A stretch of DNA of 64,000 nt from Streptomyces pactum (GTDB taxonomy: Bacteria > Actinomycetota > Actinomycetes > Streptomycetales > Streptomycetaceae). The number at the start of each line of letters is the position of its first letter. Position 1 is the stretch's first letter. The position numbers and the translations under genes are program-made. Positions 1-8,147 of this stretch are shown here, piece after piece. The notes under the pieces are model-generated. The model was not told where the DNA came from, made no database searches, and saw nothing but the letters and a program-made list of their open reading frames with translations. The stretch is taken from assembly GCF_002005225.1 (NCBI RefSeq), contig NZ_CP019724.1, forward strand, positions 806,001 to 870,000, written 5' to 3'.

Positions 1-106
1 CGATTTCGGGGTCCACGTCCGGCTCCAGCCGGAATCCGTCGCGGTGGGCCCAGAGCCACTCCAGGGCACCGACTCCGACGCGGTGGATCAGGCGGGTGTC
101 CGTCAT
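1..106 (-). CDS. Partial paralogue of the downstream-facing DUF6895-like protein (N-terminus only)
   Basis: Only the first 35 codons lie in the window; the gene continues past the left edge. The translation begins MTDTRLIHRVGVGALEWLWA and then HRDGF. This lines up with the N-terminus of the neighbouring 324-residue protein (EEAALDWVWAHRDRFAL), so the two are tandem paralogues. Its ATG at 106-104 overlaps the TGA of that neighbour by 4 bases (ATGA), so translation is probably coupled. The function is unknown. The resemblance to proteins annotated DUF6895 is from memory and unchecked. Confidence 0.75.
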   Translation of the reverse strand, partial: MTDTRLIHRVGVGALEWLWAHRDGFRLEPDVDPEI

Positions 107-1077
107 CCCGGCACTCCTTGCCCGGCGTGGTCCACGTCCCTCAGCCGCGCGGTGGTGAGGGCCGCCGCGAACGCGGCCATCAGGGTGGAGTGGTAGCAGT
201 CGGTGAAGGCGTAGGGGTCCGCGCCGTCGGCGGACCCGGCGGACCCGGCGGACCCGGCGGACCCGGCGGATTCCTCCTGGATGACGCCCTCCTCGGGGAT
301 CGCGCCGGACGCGTGCCGTGCCGCCGCGACCCGCTGCCAGGCGTCCTCCAGGACGGCCGGCTCAGGCGGTCGCGGCAAGCCTGCCGCCACGGCCAGCAAC
401 TCGCAGCTCAGATCCCACATCCGGGCCTCCAGGCAGGTGTCGAGCCAGGGCGGCAGCCAGTGCAGCAGGTAGTCCGCCAGGTCCGGTGGCACCCCCCGGG
501 GGGTCCGTCCCCAGTCGGTGAGGTGGAAGACGACGTGGGTGAGCGCGTAGCCGGCCGCGCGTTCGAAGGTCCAGGGTTCCGGCAGCCCGCCCAGCCAGGT
601 GCGGTCCAGCGCCTGCGGCACCCGGCCGTGCGGGTTCAGGCCGCTGCGCCGCTCGGCCTCGATGACGCCGAGCCGCCGGGTGGGGCACTGCTCGGTCAGC
701 CGCCAGCCGCGGGTCCGGGCCACCACGGCCGCGGACGCCTCGTACCCGGTGTGCCGGTGACCGGCCGAGGCGAAGGCCGCGTACACCTCCAGCGGGTACG
801 TGGCGAAGGGCTCGAGCGACTGCATCAGCAGGAAGAGTTCGCCCCGGCGGGTCTGTTGCCAGGCGAAGTCCAGCAAGTCGCGGACGCGGATGTGCAGCGG
901 GTCCGTCGGCGGGGTGCACGTGGCGACGGAGGCGCAGACCCGGGCCAGTTCGCCCAGTGGCTTCCAGGTGCGGTTCACCTGGCCCTCGGCCGCCAGCGCG
1001 TCCTCGCCGAGAGCGAACCGGTCGCGGTGGGCCCACACCCAGTCCAGCGCGGCCTCCTCGACCTCCCGGACGATCAC
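103..1077 (-). CDS. DUF6895-like protein of unknown function, operon with a small peptide gene
   Basis: The product is 324 residues, apparently soluble, with no signal peptide or membrane segment. It has a Trp/Arg-rich N-terminal motif (ALDWVWAHRDRF) and helical segments such as LLLMQSLEPFATYPLEVYAAF and WLGGLPEPWTFERAAGYALT. The C-terminus has DCYHSTLMAAFAAAL. I think this is the DUF6895 family (memory, unchecked); no catalytic motif is evident. Near residues 270-285 there is a Ser-Ala-Gly repeat encoded by 9-base tandem units. The ATG at 1077 overlaps the stop of the upstream gene (ATGA) and its own stop overlaps the next gene, giving a tightly coupled leftward operon. The position directly after a 61-residue peptide gene suggests an accessory role in peptide maturation, which is inference. 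Confidence 0.8.
   Translation of the reverse strand: MIVREVEEAALDWVWAHRDRFALGEDALAAEGQVNRTWKPLGELARVCASVATCTPPTDPLHIRVRDLLDFAWQQTRRGELFLLMQSLEPFATYPLEVYAAFASAGHRHTGYEASAAVVARTRGWRLTEQCPTRRLGVIEAERRSGLNPHGRVPQALDRTWLGGLPEPWTFERAAGYALTHVVFHLTDWGRTPRGVPPDLADYLLHWLPPWLDTCLEARMWDLSCELLAVAAGLPRPPEPAVLEDAWQRVAAARHASGAIPEEGVIQEESAGSAGSAGSAGSADGADPYAFTDCYHSTLMAAFAAALTTARLRDVDHAGQGVPG
228..272. repeat. 9-bp tandem repeat inside a coding region
   Basis: About five copies of ggcggaccc lie in tandem. On the minus strand they encode repeated Ser-Ala-Gly in a linker of the 324-residue protein. The unit is a multiple of three, so copy-number change would leave the frame intact. Confidence 0.85.
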
Positions 1078-1781
1078 AGCAGCACTCCGGCAGGCATCAG
1101 CCGCGCCGCCTCCAGTTGCAGGGCCACCCGCGGGTCGCTGCCGCCCATGAGCCGTACGAAGTCGAGTCCGGTCTCGAGGCCCAGAGTGTCCGGCACCCCG
1201 TCCAGGAGGGTGAGCCAGCGACCGGCTCCGGCCGCCTGCTGCCAGTCACGTCGGCGTACCGCCCGTACGAAGCCGCGGGCGACGTCCACCGGGCGGCGCC
1301 GGGCCGCACGGGTCACCGCGCACTCCTCTCCGGGCAGCGCCAGCGGGGCGAGTACGGCGAGCTGGTGGGTCAGGGTCTGCCAGCCCGCGTCGTCGAGCCA
1401 CGCGGCGTCGGGTTCGGCGCCCGGGTCTTCGGCGAGCGGGTCGGTCAGGGGTTGGTCGAGCCGGCGCAGGGCACGGGCCATGGCCCAATGGCTCCATACG
1501 ACGGCGGGGGCCGCGTCGGCGCGCGGCGGGTGGGCCACCACGGCGTCCTTGAACACGGCGAGTTGTCCGGGGTCGGGCGGAACGCGCAGGAGGACGGTGG
1601 GCAACAGCGCGTCCGCGCCCAGAACCCGTACCGCCGCACGTACGACACCTTCGCCGGCGTCACCTCCCGCCAGGGTGCCCCCCGCTCGCACGTGGTCTCC
1701 GCTCCGAAGAGCGGAGACCACGTCGGAAGCGAGGTCCAGCACCGTTCCCTGAAGAAGGGCTGACGTGCTCGACTGCTCCAT
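1074..1781 (-). CDS. Conserved hypothetical protein, second gene of the small-peptide operon
   Basis: The product is 235 residues and predicted soluble and helical (LDLASDVVSALRSGDHV, VVWSHWAMARALRRLDQPL, FVRAVRRRDWQQAAGAGRWL). I do not recognise the family. Its ATG at 1781 follows the peptide gene by only 21 bases and is preceded by GGGAG at a 7-base spacing. Its TGA overlaps the ATG of the 324-residue gene. Alternating helical pairs of this kind occur in TPR-like scaffolds, but no clear repeat can be aligned by eye. Context suggests it works with the peptide and the two paralogous proteins. Confidence 0.75.
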   Translation of the reverse strand: MEQSSTSALLQGTVLDLASDVVSALRSGDHVRAGGTLAGGDAGEGVVRAAVRVLGADALLPTVLLRVPPDPGQLAVFKDAVVAHPPRADAAPAVVWSHWAMARALRRLDQPLTDPLAEDPGAEPDAAWLDDAGWQTLTHQLAVLAPLALPGEECAVTRAARRRPVDVARGFVRAVRRRDWQQAAGAGRWLTLLDGVPDTLGLETGLDFVRLMGGSDPRVALQLEAARLMPAGVLL

Positions 1782-1802
1782 CTCACTGCTCCCGTCGGTC
1801 CG

Positions 1803-1988
1803 TCAGCCCTTCTTCGGGCGCGGGGTCGGCGGCGAGAGCAGCAGGGTGCCACCTCCGGAGTGGAGGGCGAGCGCGGCGCACTCGCGGCTGTCGCGGAAGA
1901 CTCCGTCGGGCTCGGCGGGGTCGAGAGCCGCTTCGATGTCGATGTTCTCGGTGCGGACTTCCTCGAGCACCTTGTCCTTGGAAGGCAT
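1803..1988 (-). CDS. 61-residue peptide, candidate RiPP-like precursor
   Basis: The protein starts MPSKDKVLEEVRTENIDIEA and ends with a Gly-rich, hydrophobic tail (LHSGGGTLLLSPPTPRPKKG) after a single Cys at about residue 38. The ATG at 1988 was chosen because AGGGAG precedes it by 8 bases; an ATG 20 codons upstream has no such site. The first half is charged and helix-prone like a RiPP leader and the second half is a short low-charge segment, but no cleavage site can be proven. It is the first gene of a leftward operon with two larger unknown proteins. No modifying enzyme is visible, though the operon runs past the left edge. It could equally be a small regulatory or structural peptide. Confidence 0.7.
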   Translation of the reverse strand: MPSKDKVLEEVRTENIDIEAALDPAEPDGVFRDSRECAALALHSGGGTLLLSPPTPRPKKG

Positions 1989-2287
1989 TTCACCATCTCC
2001 CTCTGGTAGCCAAAGGCCTTCACACCACAGGTGTCCGGGAAGCCACAAAGCATTCCTCTCTTCTCAAAATTCCCAGGAGATAACTTCTTCAACATTTCCG
2101 GCCGAATCGGGCGCCCAGTGCGCGGTGCGCACCTCGCGCAGCGTCCGGACCGACCGATGGGCGGGGCTCCGGGATGTTCCTGGCGGCCGTGCCCGTCGGA
2201 AGCCGGGACCGGGGCGGCCCGTGGCGTCCCGGCACCGGAGACACCGGACGGGACCGGTACCGCAGGCTCCGGAGGAGACCGGTGCCC
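1989..2287. other. Intergenic region upstream of the peptide operon
   Basis: The segment at 2047-2100 is clearly poorer in GC than its surroundings and probably contains the promoter of the leftward peptide operon. The minus strand here also reads as a protein-like C-terminus that stops at 2064 (AHWAPDSAGNVEEVISWEF). I could not find a credible upstream part for it. Confidence 0.45.
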
Positions 2288-2923
2288 TCACAGCCGCCGC
2301 AGGCGCCAGACGTGGTCCTCGCGGAAGCCTTCGACGCCCTCGGGCGAGGCGCTCGGCCGGCGGACGGTCTCCTTGGTCTCGACGGTCCATTCGCCGTCCG
2401 GGAGGGCGAGTTCGGCGAGGACCCCGTCCAGGGTGGGAAAGGCGGCGTCGAAGGGCGGTTCGGTCTGCCAGGAGGGCCAGCCGGCGTGCAGGACGAGCAG
2501 CAGGGTGCCGCCGTCCGCCACGGCCCGCGCGGCGTCGCGCAGGACCGCCTGCTGGTCGAGCGCGACGGGGGACTGGAGGTAGTGGGCGCTCACCAGGTCG
2601 AACGAGCCCTCGGGAAACGACCGGCCCAGCTCGTGGCGTTCCCAGGCGACGCGGTCGCCCACCCCGGCGTCGGCCGCGTGCCCGGCGGCGCGTTCGAGAG
2701 CCGTTTCGGAGATGTCCACGCCGGTGACCCGCCAGCCGCGTGTGGCCAGCCACACGGCGTCCGCCCCCTCGCCGCAGCCGAGGTCCAGCGCGGTGCCGGG
2801 CCCGAGGTCGCCCGCCTCACGGACCAGCAGGTCGTTGGGGCGACCGCTCCAGACGCGGTCGGTGTCGCGGTAACGGGCCTCCCAGAACTCGGCTGCGGGG
2901 GCCGGGGCGGGCGTGTCGTTCAT
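2288..2923 (-). CDS. Class I SAM-dependent methyltransferase
   Basis: The product is 211 residues and has the Rossmann methyltransferase signature. Motif I is ALDLGCGEGADAVWLA (about residues 45-60) and the acidic end of strand beta2 is VTGVDIS. A post-I region, FDLVSAHYLQSP, and a GGTLLLVLHAG strand follow. The HYLQSP and HAGWPSW segments resemble the TehB/tellurite-resistance-like and thiopurine methyltransferase-like group; the substrate is unknown. The ATG at 2923 has AGGAG about 6 bases upstream. It is monocistronic by spacing, facing the peptide operon with about 300 bases between them. Confidence 0.9.
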   Translation of the reverse strand: MNDTPAPAPAAEFWEARYRDTDRVWSGRPNDLLVREAGDLGPGTALDLGCGEGADAVWLATRGWRVTGVDISETALERAAGHAADAGVGDRVAWERHELGRSFPEGSFDLVSAHYLQSPVALDQQAVLRDAARAVADGGTLLLVLHAGWPSWQTEPPFDAAFPTLDGVLAELALPDGEWTVETKETVRRPSASPEGVEGFREDHVWRLRRL

Positions 2924-3092
2924 GGTGTCTCCTGGTGACGGTCGGGGTCGTCTGCCGGGCCGGGCGCGCGGCGCTCGCGCGCCCGCCCATGTGCAGGCTG
3001 CACCGGCCGCGGCGGGGCGACAAAGTTCTTTGCCGATCCGGCAACGGCGGCCGTGTTCCCCGCCCCGTCAGCGCCCTCCGCGGCCCCCGCAG

Positions 3093-4094
3093 TCAGCGCG
3101 CGAGGGCGCCGGGATCGGAGTCCGGGGCATCGGTGCGCACCCATACCGTCCGCTGCGGGAAGGGGATGTCGATGCCCGCCTCGTCCAAGGCCTCCTTGAC
3201 CCGGCGGCGCAGCTCGCGGGTGACGCCCCACTGCTGGAGCGGCACGGTCTTGACCGCGAGGCGCACGAGCACGCCGTCGGCGTCCAGGGACTGCACGCCC
3301 CACACCGCGGGGTCCTCGAGCAGAAGGTCCTCGAACGCCGGGTCCTGGCGCAGGGCGCGGCCGGTGTCCTCCAGGACGCGGTGGACGGTGTCGAGGTTCG
3401 CGTCGTAGGCCACGGCGATGTCCAGGACGGCGCGCGCCCATTGCTGGCTGTCGTTGCGGACCCGCAGGATCTCGCCGTTGCGGATGTGCCACAGGCCGCC
3501 GTTGAGGTCGCGCACGTGCGTCAGCCGCAGGCCGACGTGCTCCACTTCACCGACGGCCTCCCCGAGGTCGACCGAGTCGCCGACGCCGTACTGGTCCTCG
3601 ACCATGATGAGCAGGCCCGACAGATAGTCCGCGACCAGGCTCTGTGCGCCGAAACCGATGGCCAGGCCGACCACTCCGGCGCTGGCCAGCAGCGGTCCGA
3701 GCGCGATGCCGACCTGGTCGAGCACCATGGCCACGCCGACCATGAACAGCACGACGGTCACGGCACTGCTCAGCACCGAGCCGATCGTGCGGGCCCGCTG
3801 TTCGCGGCGTTGCCGCGCCCGGGACCGGTCGCGGTGCAGTACGGCGGCGCCCCGCCCCGGCCGTCGGGGCCGGTTGTGCTCGAACTCGCCCGCCGACGGT
3901 TCCAGTACTCGCTGGACGACCCGGGTGACGGCCCGCTTGGCCACCGCACGCAGCACCAGCAGGATGACGACGATGAGCGCGATGCGCAGCGGTATCCCGA
4001 TCAAGGCCGTGGTGTGGTCGCCGATCCAGTCCGACCACGAGGCCGCCAGCTTCGCGTCCGGGTCGTGGCCGGCGGGTGGGGAGGTGTGCGACAT
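3093..4094 (-). CDS. MscS-family mechanosensitive ion channel
   Basis: The product is 333 residues. Two hydrophobic helices (PLRIALIVVILLVLRAV; VLSSAVTVVLFMVGVAMVL) are followed by the TM3-like pore helix LASAGVVGLAIGFGAQSLVADYLSGLLIM and the MscS beta domain (VEDQYGVGDSVDLGEAVGEVEHVGLRLTHVRD in pieces). This gated pore releases solutes across the cytoplasmic membrane during hypo-osmotic shock. I chose the ATG at 4094 (MSHTSPPAGHD) because GGAG lies upstream and residues before it are Cys/Arg-rich and unlike the family. The C-terminal cytoplasmic part is complete. The loop between TM2 and TM3 has an Arg-rich stretch (HRDRSRARQRREQRAR) longer than usual. Confidence 0.92.
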   Translation of the reverse strand: MSHTSPPAGHDPDAKLAASWSDWIGDHTTALIGIPLRIALIVVILLVLRAVAKRAVTRVVQRVLEPSAGEFEHNRPRRPGRGAAVLHRDRSRARQRREQRARTIGSVLSSAVTVVLFMVGVAMVLDQVGIALGPLLASAGVVGLAIGFGAQSLVADYLSGLLIMVEDQYGVGDSVDLGEAVGEVEHVGLRLTHVRDLNGGLWHIRNGEILRVRNDSQQWARAVLDIAVAYDANLDTVHRVLEDTGRALRQDPAFEDLLLEDPAVWGVQSLDADGVLVRLAVKTVPLQQWGVTRELRRRVKEALDEAGIDIPFPQRTVWVRTDAPDSDPGALAR

Positions 4095-4309
4095 CGGCTC
4101 AAGTGCTCCGTTCCTCGGGGGCAGGTGCCTGCCGTCGGGGCCCCCTACCCACGGACGGCTCGAACATGACGCCCGGCACACGCAGCCACGTTCGGCCATT
4201 TGCTCCTTATGTCCGACGGTTTCCTCATCTTCACCCGGTACCGGCCCATCACCGGCGCCGGCCCGGGCACCCGGAAGAGAGTCATCCACAGCGGAGGGGG
4301 ACCTGCGGC

Positions 4310-4546
4310 GTGGTTACCGTTGCCGTCCTACTGCTGCCCGGAATGGGGCTGCTGTTGTTCACCATGACGTACCTCGAGGACCGGCTCTTCGGCGATCCGG
4401 CCCCGGCCCGGCACGCCCGGCGCCGGCACCTGCGCCTCATTCCGGGCGGCGGGGCCGGGGAGGCCTCGCCGCCCCGGGACCGGGAACCGGCCGAACACCC
4501 GGAACCGGCCGAACGATCCGGGTCATCCGGCCGGGACGCCGCCTGA
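4310..4546 (+). CDS. Small single-pass membrane protein
   Basis: The product is 78 residues. It starts at GTG 4310, preceded by GCGGAGGGGG at a 9-base spacing. The N-terminal stretch VTVAVLLLPGMGLLLFTMTY is a membrane segment or uncleaved signal anchor. It is followed by LEDRLFGDP, a basic cluster (ARHARRRHLR) and a Pro/Glu-rich tail. The gene overlaps the 3' end of the converging ctaG-like gene by 24 bases. The function is unknown; a bacterial membrane-anchored accessory is likely. Confidence 0.75.
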   Translation: MVTVAVLLLPGMGLLLFTMTYLEDRLFGDPAPARHARRRHLRLIPGGGAGEASPPRDREPAEHPEPAERSGSSGRDAA

Positions 4547-5404
4547 GACGGGGCTCGCCGGCGTGGCTGACGGGCCGGTGCGCGGGGGCCGGCTCCGACG
4601 CTCGGGCCGCCAGGTGGCCACCAGTGCCGCGGCGAGCAGGAGTTCGGCGACGTCCCCGGCGTAGTACATGATCTCCGCACCCTGCCGGACCTGACCGACG
4701 GGCGCGTGGATGTGGACGAAGAACCCGCCGTACATCGCCTGGGCGATCAGGGCGTGGGCCGCGATCGCGACACCGAGGTACACCAGCCGGGCCGGAACGC
4801 CGGGCCGCGCGGGCGCCGGATCGGGGCCGGCCACGGCGTGGGCGAAGAGGCACCCGGAGGCCAGGAAGTGGGCGTTCATCAGCCAGTGCCCCGCCGGGTG
4901 GCTCATCGCCGTGTCGTACAGCGGGGTGAAGTACAGCAGTCCCAGGGTGCCGGTGCTCAGCACGAGTGCCACGGCGGGGTGGGTCATCAGCCGTGCGGGA
5001 CGGCTGTGCAGCGCGGTGGTCACCCGGCGGGCGCCGGCCGGTGGCAGGATGCGCAGCGCCAGGGTGACCGGCGCCGCCAGCACGAGTGCCAGTGGGGCGT
5101 ACATGCCGATCAGCATGTGCTGGGCCATGTGTCCGCGGAAGTCGGTGTGGGCGGCCGGGCCCAGCGGGGGCAGCAGTGCGACGGCCAGGAGCGCCAGCCC
5201 GCCGAGGAACGACGCCGAGCGCCAACCGCTCCAGCCCTGGACGGGGTTGCGGCGACGGGCCCGGCGTACGGCGAGCAGGTAGCCCGCGGCCGCGGCGAGG
5301 ACGGCCGTCAGGACCAGCACGGTGGGCGCCGCCTCCAGCAGGCCGTCTCCGCTGCCGGGACTGTGCGGGTGCGCGGGACGGGCGCCGCCTTGTGCGCCGT
5401 CCAT
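4523..5404 (-). CDS. ctaG: Cytochrome c oxidase assembly protein, CtaG/caa3 family
   Basis: The product is 293 residues with about seven hydrophobic segments. Conserved His-containing motifs typical of the caa3_CtaG family include DFRGHMAQHMLIGMYAPLAL and, later, HWLMNAHFLASGCLFAHAVAG. A third His/Met region is AHALIAQAMYGGFF. Family members help deliver copper to haem-copper oxidases in the cytoplasmic membrane. The ATG at 5404 overlaps the TGA of the DUF2243 gene by one base, so the two form one operon. A Pro/Arg-rich C-terminal tail is cytoplasmic. A longer frame upstream is Arg/Pro-rich shadow sequence and was not used. Confidence 0.88.
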   Translation of the reverse strand: MDGAQGGARPAHPHSPGSGDGLLEAAPTVLVLTAVLAAAAGYLLAVRRARRRNPVQGWSGWRSASFLGGLALLAVALLPPLGPAAHTDFRGHMAQHMLIGMYAPLALVLAAPVTLALRILPPAGARRVTTALHSRPARLMTHPAVALVLSTGTLGLLYFTPLYDTAMSHPAGHWLMNAHFLASGCLFAHAVAGPDPAPARPGVPARLVYLGVAIAAHALIAQAMYGGFFVHIHAPVGQVRQGAEIMYYAGDVAELLLAAALVATWRPERRSRPPRTGPSATPASPVSGGVPAG

Positions 5405-5970
5405 CAGGCGCGGCCTTCGGCCCGTGCGGCGCCCCGGGGGTCGTCGGGACCGAACGGCCGTCCGCCTCGCTGGAGCAGGTAACCGCCGGTCAGGAACAGG
5501 GCTCCGAGAACGAGGAAACCGGCGTCCCACCATGCCTGGTGCGGGCCGGCGTAGACGTGGTGGATGCCCAGGACGTGGTGGTCGAGAACGCCTTCGACCA
5601 GGTTGAACAGGCCCCACCCGGCCAGGACCCAGCCCCACAGCACCCGCGACGCCCACACCGCCCGCCGGTTGTGGGTGACCCGGGAGTACAGCAGGGCCAG
5701 GCCGAGCAGGACGGCGATCCAGCACACGGCGTGGAAGATGCCGTCCCACACGGTGTTCATCTCCAGCCCGGAGACGGTGTTCGGGTCGTAGTACTTCACG
5801 CCGATGCGGTCGTGGTTGGTGCTGGTCAGCATGTGGTGCCACTGGAGGAGCTGGTGGAGCAGGATGCCGTCGACGAAGCCGCCCAGCCCGACCCCGAGGA
5901 CGATGCCGGGCAGCCGGATGCTGTTCGGTGCCGTCGTGGCCGCTCGGGTCTCACCCGTCGTGGTGGCCAT
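5404..5970 (-). CDS. DUF2243 integral membrane protein
   Basis: The product is 188 residues with four hydrophobic segments. The DUF2243 motifs are GFVDGILLHQLLQWHHMLT and LFNLVEGVLDHHVLGIHHV. Many His residues lie at membrane edges, suggesting metal or haem contact. The start at 5970 (MATTTGETRAA) has GGAG 8 bases upstream; the longer reading frame adds only Pro/Arg-rich residues. It is the first gene of a two-gene operon with ctaG, so a role in terminal-oxidase or copper handling is inferred from this neighbour only. Confidence 0.85.
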   Translation of the reverse strand: MATTTGETRAATTAPNSIRLPGIVLGVGLGGFVDGILLHQLLQWHHMLTSTNHDRIGVKYYDPNTVSGLEMNTVWDGIFHAVCWIAVLLGLALLYSRVTHNRRAVWASRVLWGWVLAGWGLFNLVEGVLDHHVLGIHHVYAGPHQAWWDAGFLVLGALFLTGGYLLQRGGRPFGPDDPRGAARAEGRA

Positions 5971-6040
5971 GGCCTGTACTCCGTCCCTCGGCGACGCGCG
6001 CGGACCTACGGGACACGGTTTCCCGTTCGGCGGGCCGGTG

Positions 6041-6744
6041 TCACCCACTGGCCAGATCCTTCCGCCGTTTTGCGTCAGCCTCCCCGATGGCTCGCATCGT
6101 TCTTGCGGCGTAGCTACGCGGGGCTTTCGGGACGCCGGCCTCCCGGAGCCGACGGCTGAGCCTGCGCAGGCCTCGGCGGGCGTGGCTCTTCACCGTGCCG
6201 AGGGGCCATCCGGTCAGCCGGGCGACCTGTGTGTGCGTCAGATCGCCGTAGAAGGCCGGGCCGAGCACACGGCGCTGCGGTGCGGAGAGCTCGGTCGGCT
6301 CCCGGCGGACGAGCACACGGTCGTGTACGGCGTCCGGCCGGCCGGCCACGTCGTGCGGGGCCGGCGCGCGCCGGGTGCCCGCCGCCGCGACGAGGTCGGC
6401 GCGCCGGGTGCGGGCCGCCAGCGCGTCCGCGATCTTGCGCCGCGCGATGCCGACCAGCCGGCCGGCCGGTACGCCCCGCGCGGGCCCGAAGGTGTGACGG
6501 CTGGCCCCGTCACGCGGCCACGAACACGAGCCGGGTGACGTCCTCCGCCTCCCGCGCGTCGCCGCGCGCCCGCTGCGCCGGTGTGAACACGAGGCCCGCT
6601 CCACCGGTGGTGAGCGGCCGCCAGACACGCCTCCTCGCCGCGCGCGAACCCTTCGGCGAGCTCCTCGTCGGCGCTCGGGTACCCGGCCGTCGCCGGCGAG
6701 CGGGGCGGAGCCGAGGCGGGCCGCCCGGTCCACTGGGCGCTCAT
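6041..6744 (-). pseudogene. Frameshifted ECF-like sigma factor (LitS-like by context)
   Basis: The gene starts at ATG 6744 behind GGAG. It reads as sigma region 2 (SADEELAEGFARGEEACLAA), then loses frame. LVFTPAQRARGDAREAEDVT continues in another frame and ends at an in-frame TGA. After a second shift near 6525 the third frame resumes (GVPAGRLVGIARRKIADALA). An intact region 4 follows (LSAPQRRVLGPAFYGDLTHT, GWPLGTVKSHARRGLRRLSR). One extra G near 6617 explains the first break. A full-length sigma factor cannot be made without two corrections. It is divergent from a MerR-type gene that is also broken, an arrangement like litS/litR of light-induced carotenoid loci (memory; identity unproven). 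Confidence 0.8.
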
Positions 6745-6845
6745 GATGGCTGCTGCTCCTTCACGCGTCGGCCGGGCTCCGGCTGCTCCGGCCTGGAAGG
6801 AGCGGCGGAGGGTGGGCAACTCGCAGCGAATGTGCGCCGTATGGT

Positions 6846-7682
6846 GTGGAGGTGTCCGGGACGGAGGGCGTGAGTGGCGGCGACGGTACGGAGCCGGGCC
6901 CGGCGGGCGACGTCGGTGTCACGACCGGCGCCCCGGCGCGACGGCTCGGCGTATCGCCCACGACGCTCAGATCGTGGGGCCACCGCTACGGGCTGGACCC
7001 GGCCGGCCGGGAAAGCGGACGGCACCGGCGCCGGCGGGCGGCGGACACAGCGGTGCTGGAGGAGATGTGCCGGCTCACCGCCACCGGGGTCCCGCCGGCC
7101 GAGGCCGCGCGCCGCGCAGACCGGGGCAGGGCACGGCCCGGCCGGAGCACTCCCCCGCCCGGGTCGCTCAGCGGCGACCGTTACGTGGGGGTGGAGCACC
7201 TGCTGTCCTGGCACGTCTCCACCGCGCTGCGCGACACGCCGTTACTCCGGCCCTGCCCCAGCCGCCGCCGGACGCGGCACCCGTCCTGCTCGCCTGTCTG
7301 CTCGACGAGCAGCACACGCTGCCGCTCGAGGCGCTCGACGCGGCGCCGCGCGAGCGGGGCGCGACGACGCGCATGCCGGCCGCCGCCGTCCCGGCGGAAG
7401 CGCTGACCACCGCCGTGCGCCGTACGGGACCGCCGTGCCGTCGTACTGTGGTCCCAGACCCGCTCCACGGCCGGTCCTCCCCTCGCCCGACACCTCGCCG
7501 ACACGCGCTGGGGCGTCAGGGGCGCCCGGCGCGGCCCCGCCGTCCCGGTCGCCGGGCCGGGGCGGGGACACCGGGCGCTGCCGGGGCTGCCGCGGCCGCA
7601 CGGACTGGGCGGGGCCCTGGCGATGCCGTCCCGGACGGGCACCCGCACAGCTCTCACGAGGAGATCCGTTGAACACCGATGA
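6846..7682 (+). pseudogene. Frameshifted MerR-family regulator (LitR-like by context)
   Basis: The N-terminal winged-helix domain is readable: VTTGAPARRLGVSPTTLRSW followed by GHRYGLDP and an arm rich in Arg. Around 7232-7250 the frame changes to APVLLACLLDEQHTLPLEAL, and around 7427-7440 it changes again to VVLWSQTRSTAG, ending at TGA 7682. Read through the shifts, the product would be about 280 residues with a C-terminal regulatory region. I see no clear cobalamin-binding His motif in that region. The gene overlaps the start of the next gene by 14 bases, so expression of that gene may originally have depended on it. Sequencing error is an alternative explanation for the shifts. Confidence 0.78.
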
Positions 7683-8106
7683 ACGACCCGACACGGACGC
7701 GGAGTTCACGCGTTTCTGGCAGGAGCGCCGGGTCTGCTTCCTGTCGACCCAGCGTGCCGACGGGACCCCGCACCTGGTCCCGGTCGGGGTGACGTACGAC
7801 CACGCCACCCGTACGGCGCGCGTCATCACGAGCGGCGGCACCTCGAAGGTGCGCAACGTCCGGCGGGCCGGGCGCCCCGTCGTCGCCGTGAGCCAGGTGG
7901 ACGGCAGACGCTGGTCCACCCTGGAGGGCGTGGCGACCGTGCGGGACGACGCCGAGGCGGTCCGCGACGCGGAGGCCCGGTACGCGGCCCGCTACCGGCA
8001 GCCCCGGGCCAACCCCGAGCGGGTCGTCATCGAGATCGCCGTCCGGCGCTTCCTCGGCACGGTACGCCCCCTCGCGCCGGCCGAGGACAACAGCGCTCGC
8101 GGGTGA
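7669..8106 (+). CDS. F420-dependent PPOX-class (split-barrel) oxidoreductase
   Basis: The product is 145 residues. It starts at TTG 7669 with AGGAG 5 bases upstream; an ATG a few bases on is out of frame. The split beta-barrel motifs of the TIGR03618 type are present: FWQERRVCFLSTQRADGTPH, LVPVGVTYD, VRNVRRAGRPVVAVSQVDG and WSTLEGVATVRDD. These enzymes bind F420 or a flavin and reduce small substrates; the substrate here is unknown. It overlaps the broken MerR gene and is probably its former co-transcribed partner. Confidence 0.88.
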   Translation: MNTDERPDTDAEFTRFWQERRVCFLSTQRADGTPHLVPVGVTYDHATRTARVITSGGTSKVRNVRRAGRPVVAVSQVDGRRWSTLEGVATVRDDAEAVRDAEARYAARYRQPRANPERVVIEIAVRRFLGTVRPLAPAEDNSARG

Positions 8107-8147
8107 ACCCCGCAGGGTCGACCGCGCCCGCGGGTGAACTGGCAGGG

